Both the position numbers and the translations under genes were made by a program. Below, piece by piece: positions 1-6,907 of a DNA stretch of 16,888 bases. The DNA is from Alphaproteobacteria bacterium. GTDB taxonomy: Bacteria; Pseudomonadota; Alphaproteobacteria; UBA2136; UBA6156. The number at the start of each line of letters is the position of its first letter. The stretch's first letter is position 1. The notes under the pieces are model-generated. The model ran no database searches, had not been told where the DNA came from, and worked only from the letters and a program-made list of their open reading frames with translations. The stretch is taken from NCBI GenBank assembly GCA_027490875.1, contig JAIXXE010000110.1, positions 1 to 16,888 of the forward strand, given 5' to 3'.

Positions 1-263
1 ACCACGCCCAGCACCCGCGCGGCCCATTGCATGGGTTCTACCAGGTGCGGGTAAGGGCACGGCAGCATGGTGCACACATCCATGCTGAAAATAGCGGGGC
101 CAGTCACGGCCATCGCGGCCACCACCACAATGCCGCTGATGGCATTGGTCACGGCCATGAGCGGCGTGTGCAGCGCGGGCGTAACGCCCCACACCACAAA
201 ATAGCCGATAATGCCGCTGAGTATTAGCACCACCATCAGCCATGTAAAAAGGTCAATTTCCAT
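1..263 (-). CDS. pntAB: NAD(P) transhydrogenase subunit alpha part 2 (PntAB), partial
   Basis: This is the small membrane subunit of the proton-translocating NAD(P)+ transhydrogenase, which in split-subunit bacteria works with PntAA and PntB in the inner membrane. About 87 codons are visible before the left edge; the stop is outside the window. The ATG at 263 follows an AGGAG ribosome binding site at the usual distance, and this site overlaps the stop of the small gene upstream. After a short start there is a first hydrophobic helix (residues about 7-27), then the family-typical stretch VTPALHTPLMAVTNAISG, then a second hydrophobic helix. Between the second and the expected third helix is a Cys- and Pro-containing segment (around DVCTMLPCPYPH) that I do not recall from the family. 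pntB would be expected to follow to the left. The family call is secure; the full length is unknown. Confidence 0.9.
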   Translation of the reverse strand, partial: MEIDLFTWLMVVLILSGIIGYFVVWGVTPALHTPLMAVTNAISGIVVVAAMAVTGPAIFSMDVCTMLPCPYPHLVEPMQWAARVLGV

Positions 264-272
264 CTGCGTCTC

Positions 273-407
273 CTACTGCCATACACTCTTGGTTAACTGC
301 GCCTCGGCGGCGGTTGGGGCCGTGCATTGGTCGGGGCTTAAGGCTAACCGGTACCCCGCACAGGCCCCAAGCAATATTGCCAAACCAATGAGAGCAAAAA
401 GTTTCAT
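273..407 (-). CDS. putative small lipoprotein (44 aa) inside the pnt cluster
   Basis: This is a 44-codon frame between the EamA gene and pntAB. It opens with MKLFALIGLAILLGAC: a lysine, a hydrophobic core, then a lipobox-like LGAC with Cys16 as the expected lipidated residue. The remaining 28 residues are polar and end in SVWQ. The ATG lies 4 bases after the EamA stop, and the TAG overlaps the AGGAG site of pntAB, so the frame fits the spacing with no slack, as expected of translationally coupled operon genes. Its own ribosome binding site is weak (GGGTAACGGT before the ATG). I know no named family for it. It resembles the very short lipoproteins that annotation pipelines often miss. If real it would be an inner- or outer-membrane anchored peptide with unknown role. 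A chance frame is possible given its length, but the exact packing and the lipobox argue for a gene. Confidence 0.55.
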   Translation of the reverse strand: MKLFALIGLAILLGACAGYRLALSPDQCTAPTAAEAQLTKSVWQ

Positions 408-411
408 ACCG

Positions 412-828
412 TTACCCTAACGCAATCATGGTGGAGCCCAGCAAAACGGTGACAATACCTAAGCCACTTTGCCACGTAATCTTTTCAGCAAAAATAATCA
501 CCGCCAAAAAAACCACGCTTATATTTAAGATGCCGCTAAACACAGGGTTAACATAGCTAACAGGGCCTACTTTTAAGGCCAATGAAAAGAAAATGACGAT
601 GAGGAGATTGGTAACAACTAACCCACCAAGTAGCAAGAGTGACTGGTTATCTACTTGCAATTTTAAGCCTTGCCACCCCACAGTGTAAGCAAAGAGCAGG
701 AGGCCGGCTATAATATTGTTAAGCGCAATCAGCGCCATGGTATCAACCCGCCCACTGGCCTGCTTCCATAACAAAACAAACGCCGCATTGGCCAAGGCCC
801 CAATCGCCGTCAGCGCCAGCCAATGCAT
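412..828 (-). CDS. half-size EamA/DMT-superfamily membrane transporter
   Basis: A 138-residue integral membrane protein of the drug/metabolite transporter superfamily. It contains a single EamA repeat of about four to five hydrophobic helices (roughly residues 2-20, 30-50, 63-85, 92-115 and 119-137), where full-size EamA carriers have ten helices in two repeats. The GPVSYVNPVFSGI stretch and the AEKITWQSGLGIVTVLLGSTMI ending (read as two parts) are typical of the family, so it probably works as a dimer. Its ATG shares one base with the pntAA stop (TAATG), implying translational coupling. The substrate cannot be read from the sequence. Its position between pntAA and pntAB is unusual, since those two subunit genes are normally adjacent. 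Confidence 0.8.
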   Translation of the reverse strand: MHWLALTAIGALANAAFVLLWKQASGRVDTMALIALNNIIAGLLLFAYTVGWQGLKLQVDNQSLLLLGGLVVTNLLIVIFFSLALKVGPVSYVNPVFSGILNISVVFLAVIIFAEKITWQSGLGIVTVLLGSTMIALG

Positions 829-1871
829 TACAGCACCATCGCCTTCACCAGCTCATCATCCAGCACCAGCTGGCCATCCCTCACCATCAGGGCCAACAGG
901 TTGGCCATGTTCTGGGCCCAGAAGCGACTGGCGGTTTGCGCCAGAGTACCCGGCCAGTTGGTTTCGCCAACCAGCGTAAGGCCCTCGGGTGTGGTCACCA
1001 CCTCTCCGGCCTTGGTGCCCACCACATTGCCGCCGCTGGCGGCGGCCATATCCACAATCACGCTGCCGGGCTGCATGGCGGCGACGGCCGCGGCGCTCAC
1101 CAACTGCGGCGCAGCCTTACCGGGCACTTGGGCGGTGGTAATCACGCCATCGGAAGCGGCCACAAACGACAGAAGCTTCTCTTGCAAGGTCTTCAGGCCT
1201 GCGGCGTCCATCGTACCCGCATAGCCGCCCTTCCCTTCCGCAGTCGGGCCATCCACTTCAATCACCTTGGCGCCGAGGCTCTTAATCTGTTCGGCAACTT
1301 CGGGCCGAATATCAAACGCACTCACCGCCGCGCCCAACCGCCGCGCGGTGGCAATAGCCTGTAACCCTGCCACCCCTACCCCCAGCACCAGTACCTTGGC
1401 AGGTTTGGTGGAACCCGCCGCCGTTGAAAGCGCGGGCATCAGGCGCGGTAAGTGGTGGGCCACGGCCAGTGCCGCCGCATAGCCACCCAAGTTGGCTTGA
1501 GAAGAAAGAACATCCAGCGCCTGCGCGCGGGTGGTGCGAGGTAATTTTTGCAAGGCCATGGTGGTGCTGGCCCCCTTGGTCGCGTTCGTTCCAAGGCCTA
1601 TCACTACCGCTGCCCCAGCACAGGGTAACGTGACTGGTAGAGTAAAGGTTAGCGCCACCTCAGCGGAAGTTTTGGCCAACTCTTTGGCAGTAAGCGTCGT
1701 TGCGCCAATGGCTTTGTAGGCACTGTCGGGGAACCCCGCAGCAACCCCAGCCCCCGCAGGTATCTGCACCTGCCAGCCTTGCTTTGTCAGCCGCGCAGCC
1801 ACCTCGGGCACCATGGCCACGCGGGGGTCGGCTAAAGTATCGTGCGGTAAAACAAGCAGACGTAGGGACAT
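828..1871 (-). CDS. pntAA: NAD(P) transhydrogenase subunit alpha part 1 (PntAA)
   Basis: The soluble NAD(H)-binding domain I of the proton-translocating transhydrogenase, which passes hydride from NADH to NADP+ bound by PntB. I start it at the ATG at 1871 (MSLRLLVLPHD), giving 347 residues. A TTG five codons upstream (1886) is in frame but less likely; neither has a clear Shine-Dalgarno site. Seen in order are the N-terminal alanine-dehydrogenase-like half with RVAMVPEV (residues about 17-24), a Rossmann nucleotide site VLGVGVAGLQAIATARRLGA followed by DIRPE, and the C-terminal LAQTASRFWAQNMANLL signature of the subunit. The length matches split-type PntAA (about 370 residues). The stop overlaps the next gene by one base. 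The upstream region is shared with the divergent tRNA-Arg gene. Confidence 0.93.
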   Translation of the reverse strand: MSLRLLVLPHDTLADPRVAMVPEVAARLTKQGWQVQIPAGAGVAAGFPDSAYKAIGATTLTAKELAKTSAEVALTFTLPVTLPCAGAAVVIGLGTNATKGASTTMALQKLPRTTRAQALDVLSSQANLGGYAAALAVAHHLPRLMPALSTAAGSTKPAKVLVLGVGVAGLQAIATARRLGAAVSAFDIRPEVAEQIKSLGAKVIEVDGPTAEGKGGYAGTMDAAGLKTLQEKLLSFVAASDGVITTAQVPGKAAPQLVSAAAVAAMQPGSVIVDMAAASGGNVVGTKAGEVVTTPEGLTLVGETNWPGTLAQTASRFWAQNMANLLALMVRDGQLVLDDELVKAMVL

Positions 1872-1950
1872 GGCAGTTCTATACAAAACTTTACCGACGC
1901 TGTCACGCAGCTTGCCAGCCGCGCAGGCAACCGTTAGAAGGAGGTCAGGT

Positions 1951-2027
1951 CTGCCCGTAGCTCAGCTGGATAGAGCAATGGTTTTCTAAACCATCGGTCA
2001 GGGGTTCGAGTCCCTTCGGGCAGGCCA
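1951..2027 (+). tRNA. tRNA-Arg (anticodon UCU)
   Basis: A complete 77-nt cloverleaf. The acceptor stem CTGCCCG pairs perfectly with CGGGCAG. The D arm is GCTCAGCTGGATAGAGC, the anticodon stem is ATGGT/ACCAT around the loop TTTCTAA with anticodon TCT, and the T loop is TTCGAGT. The discriminator base is G and the CCA end is encoded (2025-2027). It reads AGA/AGG codons. It is transcribed divergently from the pnt genes and lies 81 bp before the OmpA-family gene. Confidence 0.97.
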
Positions 2028-2108
2028 CTTGCCTATCAATGAGGCAACACTGTTGCGCATGCGCCACTCCTGGAATATACACGCTGCATACTAAAAGGGA
2101 GAAAAACT

Positions 2109-3416
2109 ATGCAACGTATTCTATTAACTGCCCTCACGCTGGCCGTGATGGTCTATGCCTTGGTGCTGGGTGTGAAGTGGCTCTCGCCCCGCATCGAACA
2201 GGATTTAACCGGTCGCATCACCACCGAACTCGCCAAAGCAGGCCAACTGTGGGTGCAGCCCGTGGTAGAAGGCCGCGAGGTAACCCTAACGGGCGAAGCG
2301 CCATCCATGGAAGCCAAGGCCGCTGCCCGCGTTGCGGTGTCGCGCGTGTTCGGGATTGCCAAGGTCAACGATACCATCACCTTACCAGGCCAGATTGTGA
2401 GCAATGGGCTGGTAATTTCTGCCACAGAATTGGTAACCGCACCGGCACTGAGCCGCGCTGAACGCCGCGCCGTGCTTAACCGCGAAAATGGCTATAAGCT
2501 TACCATCAGCAAGGATGCCAAAACCCTGACACTGGCTGGCCAAGTTCCCGACGAAAGCGCCCGCGCGCTGCTGCTTACCTTGGCTGCCACGCACTACCCC
2601 GAGTTAAGCGTCGAAGCCACCAGCCTGACTGTGGTGGCCGAAGGCGCCCCGGCTGGCTGGCGCAGCGCGGCAGGGACTGTCCTGTTTAACCTCGCGAATA
2701 TGGAACAGGCCGAGGCTACTTTGATGGGTCGCGAAGTCATGGTCAGCGGCACCGTATTAAGCGCCGACTTTGCCGAGGCCGCTGAAACCGCCATGCGGTC
2801 CGCGATGCCGACGCTCTATCAGGTCGCGTTTGCCGTCGATGCCGCTGCACCATTAACCGACATGGCCACCACCACCGACGCCCCCGTTGACGTTGCAACG
2901 ACCAGCAGCCCCACCGTCTCACTCACGGTGGTGAACCTGCTGGAAGCCATGAGCCCAACTGCCGTCACGTTACCGGTAGCCAAGGCCCCAACTGAAGACC
3001 AGCTGGCCGCTGTGCTCAATGCCATCGAGCCTTCAGCCGGCCCAGCAATGGCGGCTGGCTGCGATGGGCTAACCAGCCTTAACCAGGAAGTACTACGGTT
3101 CGCCTTCAACAGCGCCAAGGTACGGGGGGCCGAACAGCCCACCCTCACCCGCGTGGCAGGCACCATCAAGGGCTGCACCACGGCCAAAGTAGAAGTGCAA
3201 GGCTATACCGACAAAACCGGCAGCGCCACCTACAACCAATGGCTAAGCCAACAACGGGCCGAGGCCGCGCTGCGGGCACTGGTTCGCGAAGGTGTGGCCC
3301 GCGAGGCGCTCACGGCCAAGGGCTACGGCGAAACCAACCGCTTTGGCAATCAAGCTACGGTAAAATCCCGTGCCGAGAACCGCCGCGTGGAGTTTACCCC
3401 CCACGCAGGCCGATAA
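2109..3416 (+). CDS. OmpA-family peptidoglycan-binding protein with BON-like repeats
   Basis: A 435-residue envelope protein. One hydrophobic segment (residues about 4-24) serves as uncleaved membrane anchor or signal. It is followed by a BON-like repeat (about 35-95, with REVTLTGEAPS), a second similar unit (about 115-175, with KTLTLAGQVPDESARALL) and possibly a third (about 190-245). A Thr/Pro/Ala-rich linker leads to an OmpA C-terminal domain (about 318-432). In that domain GYTDKTGS supplies Asp368 and LSQQRAEA supplies Arg383, the pair that in this family binds the diaminopimelate of peptidoglycan. Cys318 and Cys356 could form a disulfide. There is no beta-barrel region. The layout resembles mycobacterial OmpATb/ArfA (BON plus OmpA). 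The start has a good site (AAGGGAG, 7 bases away). A terminator directly follows the stop, so it is probably the last gene of its unit. The domain calls are solid; the exact role is inferred. Confidence 0.85.
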   Translation: MQRILLTALTLAVMVYALVLGVKWLSPRIEQDLTGRITTELAKAGQLWVQPVVEGREVTLTGEAPSMEAKAAARVAVSRVFGIAKVNDTITLPGQIVSNGLVISATELVTAPALSRAERRAVLNRENGYKLTISKDAKTLTLAGQVPDESARALLLTLAATHYPELSVEATSLTVVAEGAPAGWRSAAGTVLFNLANMEQAEATLMGREVMVSGTVLSADFAEAAETAMRSAMPTLYQVAFAVDAAAPLTDMATTTDAPVDVATTSSPTVSLTVVNLLEAMSPTAVTLPVAKAPTEDQLAAVLNAIEPSAGPAMAAGCDGLTSLNQEVLRFAFNSAKVRGAEQPTLTRVAGTIKGCTTAKVEVQGYTDKTGSATYNQWLSQQRAEAALRALVREGVAREALTAKGYGETNRFGNQATVKSRAENRRVEFTPHAGR

Positions 3417-3428
3417 ATGCCTAACCCC

Positions 3429-3460
3429 ACCCCCCGCCACGGCGGGGGTTGCTTTTTATT
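3429..3460 (+). terminator. Rho-independent terminator after the OmpA-family gene
   Basis: The stem CCCCCGCC (3431-3438) pairs perfectly with GGCGGGGG (3441-3448) and is followed by TTGCTTTTTATT. It sits 14 bases after the stop of the OmpA-family gene and about 60 bases before the tsf start codon. Confidence 0.85.
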
Positions 3461-3506
3461 GCGGGGTCTGGCATGGGGTGCAGTAGCAATGAAGGAGCTT
3501 CAACCG

Positions 3507-4400
3507 ATGACCACAATCTCCCCAACCATGGTCCGCGACCTGCGCGAAAAGAGCGGCGCAGGCATGATGGACGCCAAAAAAGCGCTGGAAGAAAACGGCG
3601 GCGACCTTGAAAAGGCCATGGATTGGCTGCGCCAAAAAGGTATGGCCAAGGCCGCCAAGAAAAGCGGCCGCGCCGCCGCCGAAGGGATTGTGATGGCCCT
3701 GAGCAGTGGCGACTTTGGGGTTATTATTGAAGTGAACGCCGAAACCGACTTTGCCTCGCGCAACGAAGCCTTCAGCGGCTTTGTAAAAAAGGCAGCCGAA
3801 CTGGCCTTGGCCAACCGTGCTGGCACGGTTGACGCCATTGGCGCCCTGCCCTTCGGCAACGGCAAAACCATTACCGAAGAACTCACCAACCTCATCGCCA
3901 CCGTGGGCGAAAACATGCAGCTGCGCCGCGCAACCAGCCTGGCCGCACCGGGCGGAACTGTTGGGGCCTATGTGCACATGGGTGGCAAGATTGGCGTACT
4001 GACCGCCGCCAGCAAGCCAGTCGGCGAAGTAGCCCGGCACGTGGCCATGCACGTCGCGGCCAGCAACCCTGCGGCACTAAACCGCACCAGCATCGACCAA
4101 GCCCTGCTCGCCCGCGAACAGGCCGTGTACGAAGCCCAGGCCGCCGAAAGTGGCAAACCTGCGGCGGTGGTAGAAAAGATTGTACAGGGCCGCGTTTCCA
4201 AGTTTCTGGAAGAAGTCTGCTTGGTCGAGCAACCCTTTGTGATGGACCCCGACCGCAAGGTGGCCGCCGTGGTCAGCGGTGCCGCCGCTGGGGCTGAAAT
4301 TACTGGCTTTGTGCGGTACGGCTTGGGTGAAGGCGTTGAAAAGGCCGAAGATAACTTTGCCGAAGAAGTCATGAAAATGGCATCCGGCCAAGCCTCATAA
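3507..4400 (+). CDS. tsf: elongation factor Ts
   Basis: Guanine-nucleotide exchange factor that releases GDP from EF-Tu in the cytoplasm. I start it at the ATG at 3507 because AAGGAG (3492-3497) lies nine bases upstream and MTTISPTMVRDLREKSGAG matches the family N-terminus; an earlier in-frame ATG at 3417 would translate the terminator hairpin. The product has 297 residues, the usual length. Seen are the UBA-like N-terminal module (about 5-45), the signature SGAGMMDAKKAL, the EVNAETDFASRNEAF stretch contacting EF-Tu, and a second core copy with HVAMHVAASNPAAL. Oddly, rpsB, its near-universal upstream partner, is absent; the OmpA-family gene and its terminator sit there instead. Only about 35 bases separate that terminator from the ribosome binding site, and I see no clear promoter in them. 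Confidence 0.97.
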   Translation: MTTISPTMVRDLREKSGAGMMDAKKALEENGGDLEKAMDWLRQKGMAKAAKKSGRAAAEGIVMALSSGDFGVIIEVNAETDFASRNEAFSGFVKKAAELALANRAGTVDAIGALPFGNGKTITEELTNLIATVGENMQLRRATSLAAPGGTVGAYVHMGGKIGVLTAASKPVGEVARHVAMHVAASNPAALNRTSIDQALLAREQAVYEAQAAESGKPAAVVEKIVQGRVSKFLEEVCLVEQPFVMDPDRKVAAVVSGAAAGAEITGFVRYGLGEGVEKAEDNFAEEVMKMASGQAS

Positions 4401-4411
4401 AGTTACAAACG

Positions 4412-4762
4412 ATGACGCAAGAGCCTCTCACTGCGGTATCAGGAGAGGCTTTTTTTGCTCTCGAGATGCGGGTGGGCATCGTTACCGACGCCAAACTCTT
4501 CCCCGCCGCGCGCAAGCCTGCCTACCAGGTTTGGGTGGATTTTGGCGCTGGCTACGGCATTCGCAAAACCAGCGCCCAGATAACCGAGCACTACACGCCC
4601 GAAAGTTTAATTGGCCGCCGGGTGGTGGGGTGGGTGAATGCACCAGAAAAGCAAATCGGGCCTTTTTTAAGCCAATTTTTGCTATTGGGTGCGCACGATG
4701 CCAACGGCCACGTGATATTGCTCAACCCCGGCGAGGCCCCCGTGGGGGCGCGTATCAGTTAA
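4412..4762 (+). CDS. csaA: CsaA-like tRNA-binding domain protein
   Basis: A 116-residue protein consisting of one tRNA-binding OB-fold domain, as in CsaA (a small dimeric chaperone-like protein linked to export in Bacillus) and YgjH. The family pattern is clear: SGEAFFALEMRVGIV, FPAARKPAYQVWVDFG, SAQITEHYTPESLIGR, KQIGPFLSQFLLLG and a GA-R ending. The alignment with CsaA begins before the internal Met at 4466, so I keep the ATG at 4412. This start is 11 bases after the tsf stop and has no evident Shine-Dalgarno site, suggesting reinitiation by ribosomes finishing tsf. Codons 4-15 also encode a terminator-like hairpin (see the separate entry). The function in proteobacteria is not well defined. 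Confidence 0.88.
   Translation: MTQEPLTAVSGEAFFALEMRVGIVTDAKLFPAARKPAYQVWVDFGAGYGIRKTSAQITEHYTPESLIGRRVVGWVNAPEKQIGPFLSQFLLLGAHDANGHVILLNPGEAPVGARIS
4422..4456 (+). terminator. intrinsic terminator after tsf, embedded in the csaA coding start
   Basis: AGCCTCTC (4422-4429) pairs perfectly with GAGAGGCT (4443-4450) around a 13-base loop, and seven T follow without interruption (4450-4456). It lies 21 bases after the tsf stop, the usual place for a tsf terminator. It also falls wholly inside csaA codons 4-15, so read-through is needed to express csaA from the tsf transcript. Confidence 0.75.
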
Positions 4763-4763
4763 C

Positions 4764-4780
4764 CAGCGTTGCTAACGCTG
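4764..4780. other. hairpin between convergent csaA and zapE
   Basis: CAGCGTT (4764-4770) and AACGCTG (4774-4780) form a 7-bp perfect stem with a 3-base loop, spanning the zapE stop. It has no T tract on either side, so a role as bidirectional terminator is only a guess. Confidence 0.3.
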
Positions 4781-5809
4781 CAACTCGGCCAAGCGGCTGG
4801 CCGTCCGCTTGAACACTTCCGCCGCCGGCCCCTGCTCACACAGCTGATGCGGCAACCCGTTGGCACTGAGGATGAGCCGACGCCTTTGGTCGTACAGAAT
4901 ATCCACCAAGGTTGCCAAACGCAGAGCAGCGTCGGCTTCGTTTGCCGTTAACGAGGGAACACCTTCGAGGATGATGGTACGATAGAGGTTGGCCAGTTCG
5001 CGGTACTCGGTACGGCCAAGGTTCTGCTGGCAGGCTTGGGCAAAGGTTAGCCAAACAGCGCTGCCCTGCACGCGCTTGGCCTGCAACCAAGCCGGAGCCT
5101 TCACGGTTGGGCCCTCGTTCAGCTCGTGCCACCAGCCTTCCAGCCTCGCCTCTGCGCTCTCGCCCACGGGGGCTGTTACGTAGTGGCCCCATTGTGGTTT
5201 GGCGGTGCGCTGGCGATAGTCCAAACTACCGGCCAAGGGCAGAGGGTCAAGGTGCGCCTCCATCAGGGTTAACAAGGGCAAAAAGCGGTCGCGGTTCAGG
5301 CCCCCTTGAAACAGCTCGGGCAACGGCCAGTTGCTGCTGGCCACCACCACCACCCCTTTGGCAAACAGGTGCTTCATCAGGCGCCCCAGCAGCATGGCAT
5401 CGGGCAGGTTGGTTAGGTAAAACTCATCAAAGCCCAGTACCGTAGCCTCTGCGGCAATATCATTGGCCAAAATCGCCACATAATCTTGGCCGGGGGTGGG
5501 CGGCATGGCGTGCAAACGCCGGTGCAGCTCTTCCATAAAGGCATGAAAGTGCACCCGCCGGAACGGCACCTTGGGTAGATTTTCTAAAAACAGTTGTAAT
5601 AGGGCACTCTTGCCGCGTCCGGGCGGGCCGTGCAGCCAAACCCCTTTGGGGGGCTGGGTGGCATTGCCTAACAGCGCATTGGCCAAAGCCTGCAGGCGTA
5701 CCACGGCGCGCGCTTGGGTCGTATCGGCCTGCCAACCTTGGGCCAGCAGCGTGCGGTACGGTGCAAACAGGTCAACGGTTAGGGGGCAGAAGTCATTCAT
5801 GGCGCGCAT
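4772..5809 (-). CDS. zapE: cell division protein ZapE (AFG1-family ATPase)
   Basis: A 345-residue P-loop ATPase of the AFG1/ZapE family; E. coli ZapE acts at the division septum on FtsZ, and the mitochondrial homologue AFG1 on respiratory complexes. Seen are Walker A GPPGRGKS (residues 61-68), an FHAFMEELHRRLH segment (88-100), Walker B VLGFDEF (124-130) followed by the family-typical PDAMLLGRLMKHLFAKGV, sensor-1-like VVASSNWP (155-162) and the arginine region GLNRDRFLP (170-178). The family's usual length is 350-400 residues, so it is complete. The ATG at 5809 has a weak AGGG upstream; a second ATG three codons later is possible. It is divergent from the mscS-like gene across about 156 bp and convergent with csaA. 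Confidence 0.93.
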   Translation of the reverse strand: MRAMNDFCPLTVDLFAPYRTLLAQGWQADTTQARAVVRLQALANALLGNATQPPKGVWLHGPPGRGKSALLQLFLENLPKVPFRRVHFHAFMEELHRRLHAMPPTPGQDYVAILANDIAAEATVLGFDEFYLTNLPDAMLLGRLMKHLFAKGVVVVASSNWPLPELFQGGLNRDRFLPLLTLMEAHLDPLPLAGSLDYRQRTAKPQWGHYVTAPVGESAEARLEGWWHELNEGPTVKAPAWLQAKRVQGSAVWLTFAQACQQNLGRTEYRELANLYRTIILEGVPSLTANEADAALRLATLVDILYDQRRRLILSANGLPHQLCEQGPAAEVFKRTASRLAELQR

Positions 5810-5965
5810 TTTTAATACCCTAAAGGCCTTACCAAGCCTGCGGCAAGTGTGCAGGCCGCTTACCCAGCAGCCTGTGTGGCTAAAAAACCAGCCAAAAACG
5901 GCTTAAGCAAGCCAGCGGCAAGCCGATGCCTTGCGGCAATCGCAGCTTTCAGGCAGCAGTAGGGT

Positions 5966-6901
5966 GTGAGCAATGTTCCAACCTTCGTCAGTTCGCTGGT
6001 TCCGAGCGTGAATCTGCCCGACCTTGGCCGCATTACCCTGCCCGATGGCTCGCGGCTGGATCTCCGCTTCTTCGACAACACCGCCGAATTTGCCATTACC
6101 GGCACCGCCGAGGTGGTGGTGCAGGTATTTCTTGTCCTCATTATTCTTACGGCTGGTTGGTTGCTTTCCAACAAGGTGGCGTCCCTCACCCAGCGCGCGC
6201 TCATTCGGGCAAAGCTGGAAGTAACCTTCGCCGCCTTCATTGGCAGCATGGCCCGTTACGCGCTCTTTTTTACGGCGGTGCTGGCCGCATTCAAAATTTT
6301 AGGGGTTTCGCTGTTTTCCACCGTGGCGGTCTTTGGGGCGCTGGGGTTGGCCATTGCCTTTGCGTTGCGCAATACGCTCAGCCATGTGGCGGCGGGGATT
6401 ATGCTCATTGCCAACCGCCCCTTTAAGGTGGGCGACTATATTACGATGGATAACCACGAAGGCACGGTCAAGCGCATCACGCTGTTTAATACCGAGGTCA
6501 ACACCCTTTCCAACCAACGGGTTTATATGCCCAACGCACGGATTTGGGAAAATGTGCTCATCAACCATACCTACAACGATGTCCGGATGATTGAGTACAA
6601 GCTGCCGATTGTGGGGAACGCCACACTGGATAAGCTGCGCAGCACCTTGGTGCCGCTGTTGCAGGCCCATAGTAAAATCCTTAAAAAGCCCGAGCCCCTG
6701 ATTGGCTTTGACAGCTTCGACCAAGGCAACCTCATCGCCGTCATTCGGGTCTGGGTGAAGCTGAAAGACTACGCCGAGCTTCGCTACAGCCTGCTCGATG
6801 GCATGATTGCCAGTCTGCAAGCGGCCAAACTCGGCCCCTTGGCCCCCTTGGTGCGCAATGTTACCGAACAGACCACCCCTCAACCACGCAAAAAGGCTTA
6901 A
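5966..6901 (+). CDS. MscS-family mechanosensitive ion channel
   Basis: A 311-residue inner-membrane channel of the small-conductance mechanosensitive family, which opens under membrane tension to release solutes in hypo-osmotic shock. The start is the GTG at 5966, with a poor ribosome site (AGTAGGG, too close); an in-frame TAG at 5960 rules out any longer N-terminus. There are three membrane helices: about 47-67, 95-113 and the glycine/alanine-rich pore helix 117-145 (VFGALGLAIAFALRNTLSHV). The beta domain begins at NRPFKVGDYITMDNHEGTV (150-168), with VYMPNARIWENVLINHT (187-203) and an alpha/beta C-terminus. Helix number and size match E. coli MscS. It is followed after 6 bases by the DUF1223 gene, so they are probably co-transcribed. 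Confidence 0.92.
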   Translation: MSNVPTFVSSLVPSVNLPDLGRITLPDGSRLDLRFFDNTAEFAITGTAEVVVQVFLVLIILTAGWLLSNKVASLTQRALIRAKLEVTFAAFIGSMARYALFFTAVLAAFKILGVSLFSTVAVFGALGLAIAFALRNTLSHVAAGIMLIANRPFKVGDYITMDNHEGTVKRITLFNTEVNTLSNQRVYMPNARIWENVLINHTYNDVRMIEYKLPIVGNATLDKLRSTLVPLLQAHSKILKKPEPLIGFDSFDQGNLIAVIRVWVKLKDYAELRYSLLDGMIASLQAAKLGPLAPLVRNVTEQTTPQPRKKA

Positions 6902-6907
6902 CTTTCC

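Noticed and set aside
1938..1945. Perfect AAGGAGGT just before the tRNA gene
   Set aside because: No start codon follows at a usable distance before the tRNA; it is part of the tRNA upstream region.
3417..3506. Earlier in-frame ATG extending EF-Ts by 30 residues
   Set aside because: It would translate the terminator hairpin and does not match the family; the ATG at 3507 has a strong ribosome site.
4466..4762. Internal ATG at 4466 as the csaA start
   Set aside because: CsaA homology (SGEAFFALEMRVG) extends upstream of it, so the 4412 start is preferred.
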